From: Mycolicibacterium vinylchloridicum
GTDB taxonomy: Bacteria > Actinomycetota > Actinomycetes > Mycobacteriales > Mycobacteriaceae
DNA length: 64,000 bases
NCBI RefSeq assembly: GCF_013404075.1
Contig: NZ_JACBJQ010000004.1
Coordinates: 1-64,000 of the forward strand
Direction of reading: 5' to 3'
Part shown: positions 46,161 through 55,387 of the stretch, one piece after another
Position numbering within the stretch: the first letter of the stretch is position 1
Layout of the letters: the number at the start of each line of letters is the position of its first letter
Translations under genes and position numbers: made by a program
Notes under the pieces: generated by a model
What the model was told of the DNA's origin: nothing
Seen by the model: only the letters and a program-made list of their open reading frames with translations
Databases searched by the model: none

Positions 46161-46733
46161 GTGAGCGACAAGAAGCGCCGACAGCGGCTGATTCAGTGGC
46201 CGCGGGTGGCCCTGACCACCGCGGGCGTGCTGGTCGCCGCCTCGGCGACGACGTTGGTGGTGCGCACCGGTGACGCGGCCACCACGACGCCGGAATTCGG
46301 CGGCGCCACCCCGACCCGAACCGTCGTGGCCATCCCCGGACCCCGGACGTCGACGCCGCCGCCCGCTCCGGTCATCGTCACGGTCCCCGGCCTGCCGCTG
46401 GAGACGCCGGTCATGGTCACCCAGACCACCGCCCCGGCGGCGGCCCCGATGGCGCAGAGCCTGATCGATCCGAACCAGGTCGTCTACACCGTCGCCGGCA
46501 ATCAGCGGCCCGACGATTCGGTGACCGTCACCTACGCCGACGAGAACGGGGCGTTGCGGACGGCGGAGAACGTGAGCCTGCCCTGGCAGCTGACCGTCAC
46601 GCCAAATGTCCCGGTCAACTACGTCACGGCCAGCAGCAACGGAAGCCAGCTGAACTGCTGGATCACCGATGCCCGCGGGGAAACCGTCGCCGCGCAGACC
46701 GACAACGGGATATCCGCGACCTGCAACCGCTAG
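46161..46733 (+). CDS. Membrane-anchored Pro/Thr-rich protein with MmpS-like C-terminal domain (Rv3209)
   Basis: 190 residues: one N-terminal helix (VALTTAGVLVAASATTLVV), a Pro/Thr-rich linker, and a beta-rich C-terminal domain (VVYTVAGNQRPDDSVTVTYADE) resembling that of MmpS proteins, with two cysteines (NCWIT, ATCNR) that could form a disulfide. No MmpL partner is nearby. GTG start. Overlaps the convergent ferritin-like gene by 4 bp. Confidence 0.7.
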   Translation: MSDKKRRQRLIQWPRVALTTAGVLVAASATTLVVRTGDAATTTPEFGGATPTRTVVAIPGPRTSTPPPAPVIVTVPGLPLETPVMVTQTTAPAAAPMAQSLIDPNQVVYTVAGNQRPDDSVTVTYADENGALRTAENVSLPWQLTVTPNVPVNYVTASSNGSQLNCWITDARGETVAAQTDNGISATCNR

Positions 46734-47413
46734 GCCAGGCCGAGCTGGCGCATCCGGTCGTCGTGCGTGCGCTGCAACCGGTCGAAGAAATCGGCCACCT
46801 GACCCAGCCCGCCCGGACCGGCCAGCACCAGGTCGACGAGCTCGTCATGGTCGGCCAGCACGTACTGGGCCTGGGTGATCGCCTCCCCGAGCAGCCGGCG
46901 CGACCACAACGCCAGCCGGCTGCGCTGCCGCCCGCTGGTGGTCACCGCCGCGCGAACCTCGGCGACCACGAACTGCGAGTGGCCCGTCTCGGAGAGCACC
47001 CCGCGCACCACCGACGCCACCTCGTCGGGCAGCACGTCGGCGATCTCGAGATAGAAGTCCGCGGCCAGCGCATCGCCGACATAGGTCTTGACCAAGGCCT
47101 CCAACCACGTGCTCGGCGTGGTCAGCCGGTGGTAGTTCTCCAGCGCCGAGGCGTAGCGCGACATCGCCGGGACGACGTCGACACCGCGCGCCTCCAAGGC
47201 GTCGCGGAGCAGGTCGTAGTGGGCCATCTCGGCGGCGGCCATGCTGGCCAGGTTGATCCGGCCGCGCAGGTCCGGCGCCATCCGCGCTTCGTCGGTGAGC
47301 CGGTAGAACGCCGCGACCTCGCCGTAGGCCAACAGCGCGAACAACTCGTTGACGCCGGGGTGATCGGCGGCTATGCGCGCCGCTGATTCGGCGGATGGCT
47401 GCGGGGCGGTCAT
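46730..47413 (-). CDS. Ferritin-like tRNA hydroxylase-related protein (Rv3210c)
   Basis: 227 residues, all-helical, with repeated acidic/histidine helices typical of a di-iron ferritin-like fold (LLAYGEVAAFYRL; AAAEMAHYDLL; VLSETGHSQFVV). The E-x-x-H pairs EMAH and ETGH would bind iron. Close to the MiaE-like group, but tRNA activity is not shown. ATG 47413; the frame extends further without a start signal. Divergent from rhlE. Confidence 0.78.
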   Translation of the reverse strand: MTAPQPSAESAARIAADHPGVNELFALLAYGEVAAFYRLTDEARMAPDLRGRINLASMAAAEMAHYDLLRDALEARGVDVVPAMSRYASALENYHRLTTPSTWLEALVKTYVGDALAADFYLEIADVLPDEVASVVRGVLSETGHSQFVVAEVRAAVTTSGRQRSRLALWSRRLLGEAITQAQYVLADHDELVDLVLAGPGGLGQVADFFDRLQRTHDDRMRQLGLA

Positions 47414-47469
47414 GGCCGACACTGTAGTCCCGGCCGGGGCTGCGATCAGTCTCGGCAAGCGCGACCAGC

Positions 47470-47475
47470 TACAAT
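47470..47475 (+). promoter_or_regulatory. Candidate -10 box of rhlE
   Basis: TACAAT at 47470-47475 is a good mycobacterial -10 hexamer with no clear -35. Transcription from here would leave a leader of about 180 bases before the rhlE ATG. The leader contains GGGCCC twice (about 47530-47560), which could form a stem. Confidence 0.45.
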
Positions 47476-47662
47476 GGCATTCGACAAGCGCCGTGAGGCG
47501 TGGTCAAGGAAATGTGCGTGCACGCAGTGGGCCCGCCTCCCTCAGTGCAGGGCCCGGCGAATCGGTATCGATAAGACGACGCCGACTCCATTCCGACAGT
47601 CAGAACTCGTGCGCGCTGGACACAGCAACGAGGAACGACTACGGAAGGCACAACGCCACCAC

Positions 47663-49174
47663 ATGACCCCTTTGACAACTCATCCCCAGCTTTCATTTGC
47701 CCAGCTCGGAGTGCGTGACGAGATCGTCCGGGCACTCGCCGAAGAAGGTAAGGAATACGCCTTCGCCATCCAGGAGCAGACGCTGCCGATGGCGCTGGCC
47801 GGCGACGACCTCATCGGCCAGGCCCGCACCGGCATGGGCAAGACCCTGGCCTTCGGCGTGCCGCTGCTGCACCGCATCACCACCGACACCGAGCGCCCGC
47901 TGAGCGGCATCCCGCGCGCGCTGGTCGTGGTACCGACCCGCGAGCTCTGCCTCCAGGTACACGGCGACCTCGTCGCCGCATCGAAGTACCTGCAGGCCGA
48001 CGAAACCCGCAAGCTCACCGTCACCGCAATCTACGGCGGGCGCCCCTACGAGCCGCAGATCGAGGCGCTGCAAAAGGGCGTCGACGTCGTCGTCGGCACC
48101 CCGGGCCGGCTCCTCGACCTGGCCCAGCAGGGGCACCTGCAGCTCGGCGGCCTGTCGGTGCTGGTGCTCGACGAGGCCGACGAGATGCTCGACCTGGGCT
48201 TCCTGCCCGATATCGAGCGCATCCTCAAGCAGATCCCCGAGAAGCGGCAGGCCATGCTGTTCTCGGCGACCATGCCGGACCCGATCATCACGCTGGCCCG
48301 CACGTTCATGAACCAGCCCACCCACATCCGGGCCGAAGGCGTGCAGGGGGCGGCCACCCACGACACCACCGAGCAGTTCGTCTACCGTGCCCACGCGCTG
48401 GACAAGGTCGAGATGGTCAGCCGAATCCTGCAGGCTCAGGGCCGGGGCGCGACGATGATCTTCACCCGCACCAAGCGCACCGCGCAGAAGGTCGCCGACG
48501 AACTCGGCGAGCGCGGTTTCAAGGTGGGCGCCGTGCACGGCGACCTGGGCCAGATCGCCCGCGAGAAGGCGCTCAAGGCGTTCCGCACCGGTGACGTCGA
48601 CGTACTGGTCGCCACCGACGTCGCCGCCCGCGGTATCGACATCGACGACATCACCCACGTGATCAACTACCAGATCCCCGAAGACGAGCAGGCCTACGTG
48701 CACCGCATCGGGCGCACCGGCCGGGCCGGCAAGACGGGCATCGCGATCACCCTCGTCGACTGGGACGAGCTCGAGCGCTGGTCGATGATCGACAAGGCCC
48801 TCAAGCTCGACTGCCCGGATCCGGCGGAGACCTACTCCAACTCCCCGCACCTCTACGAGGAACTGAGCATCCCGACCGAGGCCGGCGGGACGATCGGCGG
48901 CCCGCGCAAGTCGGCGCAGACCGCCAAGAAGCAGGACGGCACCCGGATCAGCTCGACGGACGCCAATCGGGAGCGGCCCAGCCGCAACCGGTCCCGTCGT
49001 CGCACCCGCGGCGGCCAGGGAGCCAGCGGTCACGTCGAGGCGTCTGACGCCACCGCCCCGGCCTCTGACGACACGGCCACGGCAGCCGACGGCGGCGACG
49101 ACAGCCCGGCCCGTAAGCGCCGGCGCCGGCGCCGGCCGCGCAACGCCGCCGAGGCCCCAGCAACAGCAAGCTGA
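47663..49174 (+). CDS. rhlE: DEAD-box RNA helicase RhlE
   Basis: 503 residues. All DEAD-box motifs are present: Q-motif region, ARTGMGKT (I), PTREL (Ia), DEAD (II), SAT (III), HRIGRTGRAGKTG (VI). A basic Arg-rich tail (SRNRSRRRTRGG and KRRRRRRPR) should bind RNA. ATG 47663 matches the known orthologue start; the upstream open frame is leader sequence. Probable role in mRNA turnover and ribosome assembly. Confidence 0.92.
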   Translation: MTPLTTHPQLSFAQLGVRDEIVRALAEEGKEYAFAIQEQTLPMALAGDDLIGQARTGMGKTLAFGVPLLHRITTDTERPLSGIPRALVVVPTRELCLQVHGDLVAASKYLQADETRKLTVTAIYGGRPYEPQIEALQKGVDVVVGTPGRLLDLAQQGHLQLGGLSVLVLDEADEMLDLGFLPDIERILKQIPEKRQAMLFSATMPDPIITLARTFMNQPTHIRAEGVQGAATHDTTEQFVYRAHALDKVEMVSRILQAQGRGATMIFTRTKRTAQKVADELGERGFKVGAVHGDLGQIAREKALKAFRTGDVDVLVATDVAARGIDIDDITHVINYQIPEDEQAYVHRIGRTGRAGKTGIAITLVDWDELERWSMIDKALKLDCPDPAETYSNSPHLYEELSIPTEAGGTIGGPRKSAQTAKKQDGTRISSTDANRERPSRNRSRRRTRGGQGASGHVEASDATAPASDDTATAADGGDDSPARKRRRRRRPRNAAEAPATAS

Positions 49175-49194
49175 CGACCGCTATCGTCGCCTAG

Positions 49195-50421
49195 ATGGTC
49201 AGACCAGAGCGCCGTACGAAGGGCGATCTCATCGCGGCGGCGACGATCGCGCTTGTCGTGGCCGTGGTTGCCGTCCTGTTCTGGTGGAACAGTTCGGCCC
49301 GGGCCACGATCAGCAGGCCCGCCACCTCACCGGCCCCCAATCCGGTTCCGGCGCGGGTGGTTCCGGACACACTGCATCAACTGTGGACGGCGGTCAGCCC
49401 GCGCACCCTGAGCCCCATCGTGGTTGCCGGCACCGTGGTGACCGGCGACGGCACCACTGTCGAGGGCCGCGACCCGCAGACCGGCCAGGTCCGCTGGACC
49501 TACGCCCGTGACACCAATCTGTGCGGGGTCTCCTACGTCTACGACCTGGCCGTCGCCGTGTACCCCGACGTCCGCGGCTGCGGGCAGGTCAGCGGCATCA
49601 ACGGCGGCACCGGTCGCCGCGGCCCGACCCGCACCGCCTACGCCGACAAGCAGGTGGTGCTCAGCTCCAACGGCAGCGCCGTCCTCTCGGCCGGCCCCAC
49701 CCGGCTGGAACTGTGGCGCTCGGACCTGGTACGGATGCTGTCCTACGGCGAGATCGACGCCAGGGTCAAGCCGGTCAACCAGGGTGTCGGCACCGGCTGC
49801 ACCCTGATGTCGGCGGCGGCCAGCGACGAGGCGGTGTCGGTGCTGGAAGCCTGTCGGGACCAGAAGGACCTGCGCCTGACGCTGTTGAAACCGGCGAAAG
49901 AGGAAGACGAACCCGACACCAAGAATGTCCCACTGCCCGACGTCGGCGCCGATTCCGAAGCGCGGGTGGTGGCCGTGTCGGGCACCACGACATTGGTGTA
50001 TCTGCCCACGCCGCAACCCCAGATGGCCGTCTACGACGACACCGGCGTCAAGATCGCCAGCTGGCTGCTGAAAAAGGCTCCGGTGCTTGCGAATCCGGCC
50101 CAGGCCGTCACCCGTGCCGGCGACCTTTTCACCTGGTGGACCGGCGACAGCGTCGAGGTCTTCGACAGCCGGCTGTCCTATCGCTACGCCATCCACGCCG
50201 AGGCGGTGGGCCCGCTGGGTCCGGGCGCGATGATGGCCGGCAAGCTACTCATTCCGCTGACCAACGGCATCGGGGTGTACGACCCGACCAGCGGTGCTTT
50301 CGAGCGAGTCATCGCCGTCACCCACCCGGACGGCGCGGGACCGGTGGTCCCCACGGTCACCGATTCGAAGGTGATCGAGCAGCGGGGTCAGGCGCTGGTC
50401 GCCTTCGGCATGAATCCCTAG
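49195..50421 (+). CDS. Membrane-anchored PQQ-like beta-propeller protein (Rv3212)
   Basis: 408 residues: N-terminal helix (IAAATIALVVAVVAVLFWW), then repeated beta-propeller-like strands (EGRDPQTGQVRWTYARD, SGINGGTGRRGPTRT). Conserved in mycobacteria downstream of rhlE (20 bp). Likely extracytoplasmic; function unknown. Overlaps the convergent parA-like gene by 4 bp. Confidence 0.8.
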   Translation: MVRPERRTKGDLIAAATIALVVAVVAVLFWWNSSARATISRPATSPAPNPVPARVVPDTLHQLWTAVSPRTLSPIVVAGTVVTGDGTTVEGRDPQTGQVRWTYARDTNLCGVSYVYDLAVAVYPDVRGCGQVSGINGGTGRRGPTRTAYADKQVVLSSNGSAVLSAGPTRLELWRSDLVRMLSYGEIDARVKPVNQGVGTGCTLMSAAASDEAVSVLEACRDQKDLRLTLLKPAKEEDEPDTKNVPLPDVGADSEARVVAVSGTTTLVYLPTPQPQMAVYDDTGVKIASWLLKKAPVLANPAQAVTRAGDLFTWWTGDSVEVFDSRLSYRYAIHAEAVGPLGPGAMMAGKLLIPLTNGIGVYDPTSGAFERVIAVTHPDGAGPVVPTVTDSKVIEQRGQALVAFGMNP

Positions 50422-51218
50422 ATCTCAGGGGTGAAGGTCGGCAGCGCCTTGCCGGACTTCCAGTGCTTCAGCAGCGAGCTCGCCAGATCGCGATAAGCGG
50501 TGCCGCCCTTGCTCTTTCGACCCGCCAGCACCGACGACCCGGACGCGCTGGCCTCGGCGAAGCGCACGGTCCGCGGGATCGGCGGGGCCAGCACCGGCAG
50601 GTCGTAGCGGTCGGCGACGTCCAGGAGAACATCACGGCTGTGCGTCGTGCGCGAGTCGTACAGCGTCGGCAGCGCGCCCAGCAGCTTGAGGTTCGGGTTG
50701 GTGATCTGCTGCACGTCGTCCACCGTGCGCAGGAACTGGCCGACGCCGCGGTGCGCCAGCGTCTCGCACTGCAACGGCACGATCACCTCGTCGGCCGCGG
50801 TCAGGCCGTTGAGGGTCAGCACACCGAGCGACGGTGGACAGTCGATGATCACCACATCGAACTGGTCGAGCTTGTCCAATGCGCGCTTGAGGGCGTACTC
50901 GCGCCCGGCCCGCATCAGCAGCATGGCCTCGGCGCCGGCGAGGTCGATGTTGGCCGGCAGCAGCGTCATACCCTCGGCCGTTTCCACCAGCGCGGCACTG
51001 GGCTCGACATCGCCGAGCAGCACTTCATGCACCGACACCGGCAACTTGTCCGGGTCGGTGCCCAGCGAGAAGGTCAGACAGCCCTGCGGGTCGAGATCGA
51101 TGAGCAGGACACGCTTACCCGCATCAACGAACGCCGCCCCCAGGGATGCGACCGTGGTTGTCTTGGCCACCCCACCCTTTTGGTTGGCCACCGCCAATAC
51201 TCGGGTCACACCGACCAT
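50418..51218 (-). CDS. ParA/Soj-like P-loop ATPase (Rv3213c)
   Basis: 266 residues with the deviant Walker A KGGVAKTTT, DLDPQG switch and VVIIDCPPSLG Walker B. No parB neighbour or centromere-like repeat is nearby, so it is not the chromosomal partition ParA; it probably positions another cargo. ATG 51218; GTG 51209 aligns equally well. Confidence 0.88.
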   Translation of the reverse strand: MVGVTRVLAVANQKGGVAKTTTVASLGAAFVDAGKRVLLIDLDPQGCLTFSLGTDPDKLPVSVHEVLLGDVEPSAALVETAEGMTLLPANIDLAGAEAMLLMRAGREYALKRALDKLDQFDVVIIDCPPSLGVLTLNGLTAADEVIVPLQCETLAHRGVGQFLRTVDDVQQITNPNLKLLGALPTLYDSRTTHSRDVLLDVADRYDLPVLAPPIPRTVRFAEASASGSSVLAGRKSKGGTAYRDLASSLLKHWKSGKALPTFTPEI

Positions 51219-51282
51219 CCTTGCAGGTTCGCCGCCGTTGCGTCCCGGCTGTTACGGCGCACCTGGTCATCGGGCAGAATCA

Positions 51283-51900
51283 ATGACCGTGAGTGTCGGA
51301 ACGCATCGCCTGGTCTTGCTTCGACACGGCGAAACCGAGTGGTCCAAGAGCGGACAGCACACCAGCACCACCGACCTCGACCTGACCGAGCACGGGCGCT
51401 CCCAGGCCACGCTCGCCGCCCTCACGCTCGACCACCTCGCACTGGACAACCCGCTGGTGGTCAGCAGCCCGCGTAAGCGCGCGCTGGCCACCGCCGAACT
51501 GGCCGGGCTGACCGTCGACGAGGTGTCCCCGCTGCTCTCCGAGTGGAACTACGGCGATTACGAGGGCCTGACCACCCACCAGATTCGCACCGACACGCCC
51601 GGCTGGCTGCTGTGGACCTACGGCTGCCCGGGCGGGGAAAGCGTCGACCAGGTGAGCATGCGCGCCGACCAGGCGGTGTCTTACGCGCTGGAGAACATGG
51701 TCGAGCGGGACGTGGTGTTCGTCGGCCACGGCCACTTCTCCCGCTCGGTGGTCACCCGCTGGGTGGAGCAGCCGCTGCGCGAAGGCGCGCGGTACGGATT
51801 CGGGGCGGCCTCGGTTGCCGTGTGCGGTTTCGAGTACGGCCTCCGACAGCTCTCGGCGCTGGGATTGACCAGTCACCGCGAGCCGGTCACCAGGACGTGA
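51283..51900 (+). CDS. gpm2: Histidine acid phosphatase of the phosphoglycerate-mutase fold (Gpm2)
   Basis: 205 residues with the RHGETEWS phosphohistidine motif near the N-terminus and GHGHFSR carrying the second histidine. M. tuberculosis Rv3214 is an acid phosphatase rather than a mutase, and the same is expected here. Its stop overlaps the entC start (GATGG around 51900), giving a gpm2-entC-acetyltransferase operon. Confidence 0.9.
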   Translation: MTVSVGTHRLVLLRHGETEWSKSGQHTSTTDLDLTEHGRSQATLAALTLDHLALDNPLVVSSPRKRALATAELAGLTVDEVSPLLSEWNYGDYEGLTTHQIRTDTPGWLLWTYGCPGGESVDQVSMRADQAVSYALENMVERDVVFVGHGHFSRSVVTRWVEQPLREGARYGFGAASVAVCGFEYGLRQLSALGLTSHREPVTRT

Positions 51901-52991
51901 TGGCACAGCCTTCCTTTGTGCTCAGCGGGCCCGCCGGGACGGTCGTCGCCGACGGGATCCAGACCGGGTACGACGACGTCGCGGCGGCTGCCGCCGCACT
52001 GGCCGACGGGTCGGCCGACGTGGTGGTCGGTGCGCTTCCCTTCGATATCCGGGGCAAGGCCGCCCTGCTGTCACCAACCTCGGTGACGTTCACCGACAAG
52101 TTGCCCGCCTGGCCGGCGGCGGTGCCGGTGCCGGTCCGGATCGCGGCGGCCCTCCCCTCGCCCGAGGAACACCGTGCCCGTATCCGCACCGCCCTTGGGC
52201 GCCTCACCGATCCCGAAAGTGCTTTGCAGAAGGTCGTTTTGGCGCGCGCACTGCGCCTGGTCGCCGACGATCCGCTGGACGAGCGAGCGATCCTTCAGCA
52301 GCTGGCGTCCGACGCCGAGGCCACCGCATACCTGGCCGACCTGTCCCCCGCCGGGGGTGACTACACCGGGTCCGTGCTGGTGGGCGCCAGTCCCGAATTG
52401 CTGGTCGCCCGCTCCGGCGACCTGGTGACGTGCCAGCCGTTCGCCGGGTCGGCGCCACGCTCGGCCGATCCGCAGACCGACGCCGCCAATGGCGCGGCGC
52501 TGGCCGAGTCGGGCAAGAACCGCCACGAGCACCAGCTGGTCGTCGACACGATGCGCGCCGCGTTGACGCCGCTGTGCGCCGAGCTCGACGTGGCGGCACA
52601 ACCGCAGCTCAGCCACACCGCGGCGCTGTGGCACCTGTCCACCCCGATCCGGGGCCGGCTGCGCGATACCGCCATCACCGCAATCGATTTGGCGCTCGCG
52701 CTGCATCCCACCCCGGCGGTGGGCGGTGTGCCCACGCAAGAGGCCGTCGATCTGATCGCGGAACTGGAAGGCGACCGCGGCTTCTACGCGGGCGCGGTCG
52801 GTTGGTGCGATGCCCGCGGCGACGGCCGCTGGGTGGTGGCGATCCGCGGCGCGCAATTGTCCGCCGATCGCCGCGAAGCGCTGGCACAAGCCGGCGGCGG
52901 TATCGTCGCCGAGTCCGACGCGGATGACGAAGTCGCGGAAACCACAACGAAATTCAGGACCATCCTGTCCGCATTAGGGGTGCAGCAATGA
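51900..52991 (+). CDS. entC: Isochorismate synthase (EntC/MenF type)
   Basis: 363 residues of the chorismate-binding family: LQKVVLARALRL, LVGASPELLV, QPFAGSAPRS, ESGKNRHEHQLVVD and the C-terminal GFYAGAVGWCDARGDG. Converts chorismate to isochorismate for menaquinone or siderophore-related pathways. Start ATG overlaps the upstream stop; the acetyltransferase start overlaps its stop by 4 bp. Confidence 0.9.
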   Translation: MAQPSFVLSGPAGTVVADGIQTGYDDVAAAAAALADGSADVVVGALPFDIRGKAALLSPTSVTFTDKLPAWPAAVPVPVRIAAALPSPEEHRARIRTALGRLTDPESALQKVVLARALRLVADDPLDERAILQQLASDAEATAYLADLSPAGGDYTGSVLVGASPELLVARSGDLVTCQPFAGSAPRSADPQTDAANGAALAESGKNRHEHQLVVDTMRAALTPLCAELDVAAQPQLSHTAALWHLSTPIRGRLRDTAITAIDLALALHPTPAVGGVPTQEAVDLIAELEGDRGFYAGAVGWCDARGDGRWVVAIRGAQLSADRREALAQAGGGIVAESDADDEVAETTTKFRTILSALGVQQ

Positions 52992-53467
52992 CCGTGATCC
53001 GTTTGGCCCGCCCTGGCGACGAGGCCGACATCGTGACGATGATCCGCGAACTCGCCGAGTTCGAACATGCGGCCGACCAGTGCACGGTGACCGAAACCCA
53101 GATCACCGCAGCACTTTTCGGCGACAATCCGGTGGGCGCGTGCCACCTCGTGGAGGTCGACGGCGAAGCCGCCGCGGTGGCACTCTGGTTTCGCACCTTC
53201 TCCACCTGGGATGGCGTGGCCGGAATCTATCTGGAAGATCTGTTCGTTCGCGACAAGTTCCGCCGCCGCGGGCTGGCCCGTGCGCTGCTCGCGACACTGG
53301 CCAAGGAATGCGTCGACAACGGCTACACCCGCCTGGCGTGGGAGGTGCTGGACTGGAACGTCAACGCGATCGCGCTCTACGACGCCGTCGGCGGCAAACA
53401 GATGTCGGAATGGCTCAACTACCGCGTGAGCGGCCCCGAACTCCGGGCGCTGGCCGCGGAGGTCTAA
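52988..53467 (+). CDS. GNAT-family N-acetyltransferase (Rv3216)
   Basis: 159 residues with the GNAT core: YLEDLFVRDKFRRRGLARALLATLA carries the acetyl-CoA loop (R/Q-x-x-G-x-G/A equivalent RRRGLA), and WEVLDWNVNAIALYDAVGG is the conserved C-terminal part, typical of diamine acetyltransferase-like members. Coupled to entC by ATGA. Substrate unknown. Confidence 0.88.
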   Translation: MTVIRLARPGDEADIVTMIRELAEFEHAADQCTVTETQITAALFGDNPVGACHLVEVDGEAAAVALWFRTFSTWDGVAGIYLEDLFVRDKFRRRGLARALLATLAKECVDNGYTRLAWEVLDWNVNAIALYDAVGGKQMSEWLNYRVSGPELRALAAEV

Positions 53468-53853
53468 TCGTCGGCCCGCGACGCCCAGCGCACCGCGGGC
53501 GGGCTGAACAAGAGCGCCAGTACCGCGATCGCCACCCCACCGAGTGCAAGGGCATACACCGGATGGTGCGCTTGCACGATGTACCAGGCCACCGGCACCA
53601 GCAGCAGGTTGGCGAACACCGCGATCCCTCTGCCCCATCGTCGGCCGGTGATCAGCGCCCAGCCGGCGGCCAGGACGGCGGATCCCATGACGGCGAACCA
53701 GGCGGCCGTCCCGTACCCGTTGACGATGTGCTGGTCGGCGCCGGCAACCCCGCGCACCACCAGCACGACGGCCACGACGATGGCCACCACACCTTGGGCG
53801 GCCGCCACGAAACCGGCGTAGCGGACCACGGACGGGAGGGCAGGTTGGGTCAC
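53464..53853 (-). CDS. Small four-helix membrane protein (Rv3217c-like)
   Basis: 129 residues with four hydrophobic segments (VAAAQGVVAIVVAVVLVV; AAWFAVMGSAVLAAGWAL; IAVFANLLLVPVAWYIV; YALALGGVAIAVLALLF). GTG 53853 overlaps the stop of the upstream acyltransferase gene (GTGA), showing coupling. Overlaps the convergent acetyltransferase gene by 4 bp. Function unknown. Confidence 0.78.
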   Translation of the reverse strand: MTQPALPSVVRYAGFVAAAQGVVAIVVAVVLVVRGVAGADQHIVNGYGTAAWFAVMGSAVLAAGWALITGRRWGRGIAVFANLLLVPVAWYIVQAHHPVYALALGGVAIAVLALLFSPPAVRWASRADD

Positions 53854-54764
53854 CCCCGTAAGGTAGCCCGTCGCACTGCGCCGTTTCCGGCCGCTGCCGG
53901 GTCCGGGCGCGCGGCGCGGAACCATGCCAGCGGGTTGAGCCCGCGGTACGGATCGGACTCCCGCAACACCAGCAAGTCGTCCAGAATCTGTTCCAGTTCG
54001 GCCTGAGTGCGCCGCTTCACCTCGTCGGCCCAACCCGTCGCGTCGATTCCCACGGGCGTCGTGGTGTCGATGGGCGCGCCGAACCGCAGATACATCCGCT
54101 CGGGCCGGGGAATGAGCGTCGGCCCGACGCCACGGATCAATGGCATCGCCATATCGTCGCGACCGCCCAACCGGCTGCTCACGGCCTGGCTGAGGCGACC
54201 CCAGGCGCTGTCGCGGGTGGTGAGGCTGCGATAGACGTCGTCACCGCCGACGAGTCCGACCGGCACGATGGGATAACCCGTTTCGACTGCGATCCGTGCG
54301 AACCCCGACCGCCCCTGCCAGCGCAGGGTGTATTCCTCCCCTTTGAATTTCGGAATCTCCCGACCGCCGCCGGGAAACACCAACACGGTCTCGTCGTGCC
54401 GCATGAGCTCGCGCGCGGTCTCCGGCGCGCCGACCACGCCACCGAACGCCGCCAGCAGGTCGCCGGGCAGTCCGCGCATTTGCCCGAACTGACGATCCGC
54501 CAGCGGTCGCACCCGTACCCCGAGCTCCCGGCGCACGGCATACGGGATGAGGAAGGATTCGGCACTGCCCGTCTGAGTGTGGTTGCCCACCAACAGGAAT
54601 CGACCGTCGGCGGGCAGATTGCCCAGCCCGTCGATATACGGGCGCCACAGGTCGATCACCGGGTCAATGCCGTCGGCGACCACTCCCAGTACCCGCTTGA
54701 GTGCACGCACCCGCGGTGGATGATCCATGACAGCGGTCAGATCGACCTCTGCTCGGCTACCCAT
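53850..54764 (-). CDS. Lysophospholipid/diacylglycerol acyltransferase-like protein
   Basis: 304 residues of the PlsC/LPLAT fold: LLVGNHTQTGSAESFLIP (motif 1), TVLVFPGGGREIPKFKGE (motif III, acceptor binding) and YPIVPVGLVGGDD. The usual H-x4-D catalytic pair is not kept: after NH the acidic residue appears only 7 positions on (HTQTGSAE). It could still acylate a lipid or be degenerate. Divergent from a TetR gene with a perfect palindrome between them, which probably controls both. Confidence 0.78.
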   Translation of the reverse strand: MGSRAEVDLTAVMDHPPRVRALKRVLGVVADGIDPVIDLWRPYIDGLGNLPADGRFLLVGNHTQTGSAESFLIPYAVRRELGVRVRPLADRQFGQMRGLPGDLLAAFGGVVGAPETARELMRHDETVLVFPGGGREIPKFKGEEYTLRWQGRSGFARIAVETGYPIVPVGLVGGDDVYRSLTTRDSAWGRLSQAVSSRLGGRDDMAMPLIRGVGPTLIPRPERMYLRFGAPIDTTTPVGIDATGWADEVKRRTQAELEQILDDLLVLRESDPYRGLNPLAWFRAARPDPAAAGNGAVRRATLRG

Positions 54765-54783
54765 GTCGACTCCTCACCTACCA

Positions 54784-54799
54784 AACGAACTAGTTCGTT
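54784..54799. promoter_or_regulatory. TetR operator palindrome
   Basis: AACGAACTAGTTCGTT is a 16-bp perfect palindrome located 18 bp before the TetR ATG and 20 bp before the divergent acyltransferase start. TTTATACT follows on the TetR side as a possible -10. The site fits autorepression plus control of the divergent lipid gene. Confidence 0.75.
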
Positions 54800-54816
54800 C
54801 TTTATACTCCAGACTC

Positions 54817-55386
54817 ATGAGAAGCACCTCAGAGCTGCGCGAGGAGATTCTGGCCGCCGCCCGCACCGAGTTCGCGCGGTACGGGTTCGCGGGCGGGCGC
54901 ATCGACCGCATCGCCTCAGCGGCCAGCGCCAGCAAGGAACGGCTCTATGCGCACTTCGGCGACAAGGAGGCGCTCTTCCGTGAGGTGCTCGCCGTCGACG
55001 TCGCCGAGTTCTTCCAGGCGGTCCGGATGCGGCCGGACGCGGTCTCCGAGTTCGTCGGCGACGTCTTCGACGTCAACGTGCGCCGGCCCGAGCATCACCG
55101 GATGGTCGCGTGGGCTCATCTCGAGGGACTCACCCTCGAAGAGCCCACCGCCGACGGCCAACCCCTGCCCGAGCTGGCCATCACCACGATCGCCGAGGCC
55201 CAGGCCGCCGGGCACGTCGATCCGTCCTGGGATCCGCACGACCTGTTGGTCACCCTGTTCGGCATCGCCCTGGCCTGGGCTCATTTTCCCGACCCCACGG
55301 CCGCGACCACCTCGGATGCCGTACTGGCGCACCGGCGGGCGGCGGCAATCGAGGCGGCATCCCGCGTCATCTCCCCCGCCCGGTGA
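54817..55386 (+). CDS. TetR-family regulator of the divergent acyltransferase
   Basis: 189 residues with an N-terminal HTH (EEILAAARTEFARYGFAGGRIDRIASAASASKERLYAHFGDKE, about 7-50) and a TetR_C-like ligand domain containing EHHRMVAWAHLEGL. ATG 54817 lies just after the palindromic operator. Ligand unknown, probably a lipid or hydrophobic molecule from the neighbour gene. The stop is 1 bp from the convergent GtrA-like gene. Confidence 0.88.
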   Translation: MRSTSELREEILAAARTEFARYGFAGGRIDRIASAASASKERLYAHFGDKEALFREVLAVDVAEFFQAVRMRPDAVSEFVGDVFDVNVRRPEHHRMVAWAHLEGLTLEEPTADGQPLPELAITTIAEAQAAGHVDPSWDPHDLLVTLFGIALAWAHFPDPTAATTSDAVLAHRRAAAIEAASRVISPAR

Positions 55387-55387
55387 A

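Noticed and set aside
50418..51218. ParA-like gene considered as plasmid or chromosome partition system
   Set aside because: No parB or parS-like repeats next to it and it sits in conserved core synteny.
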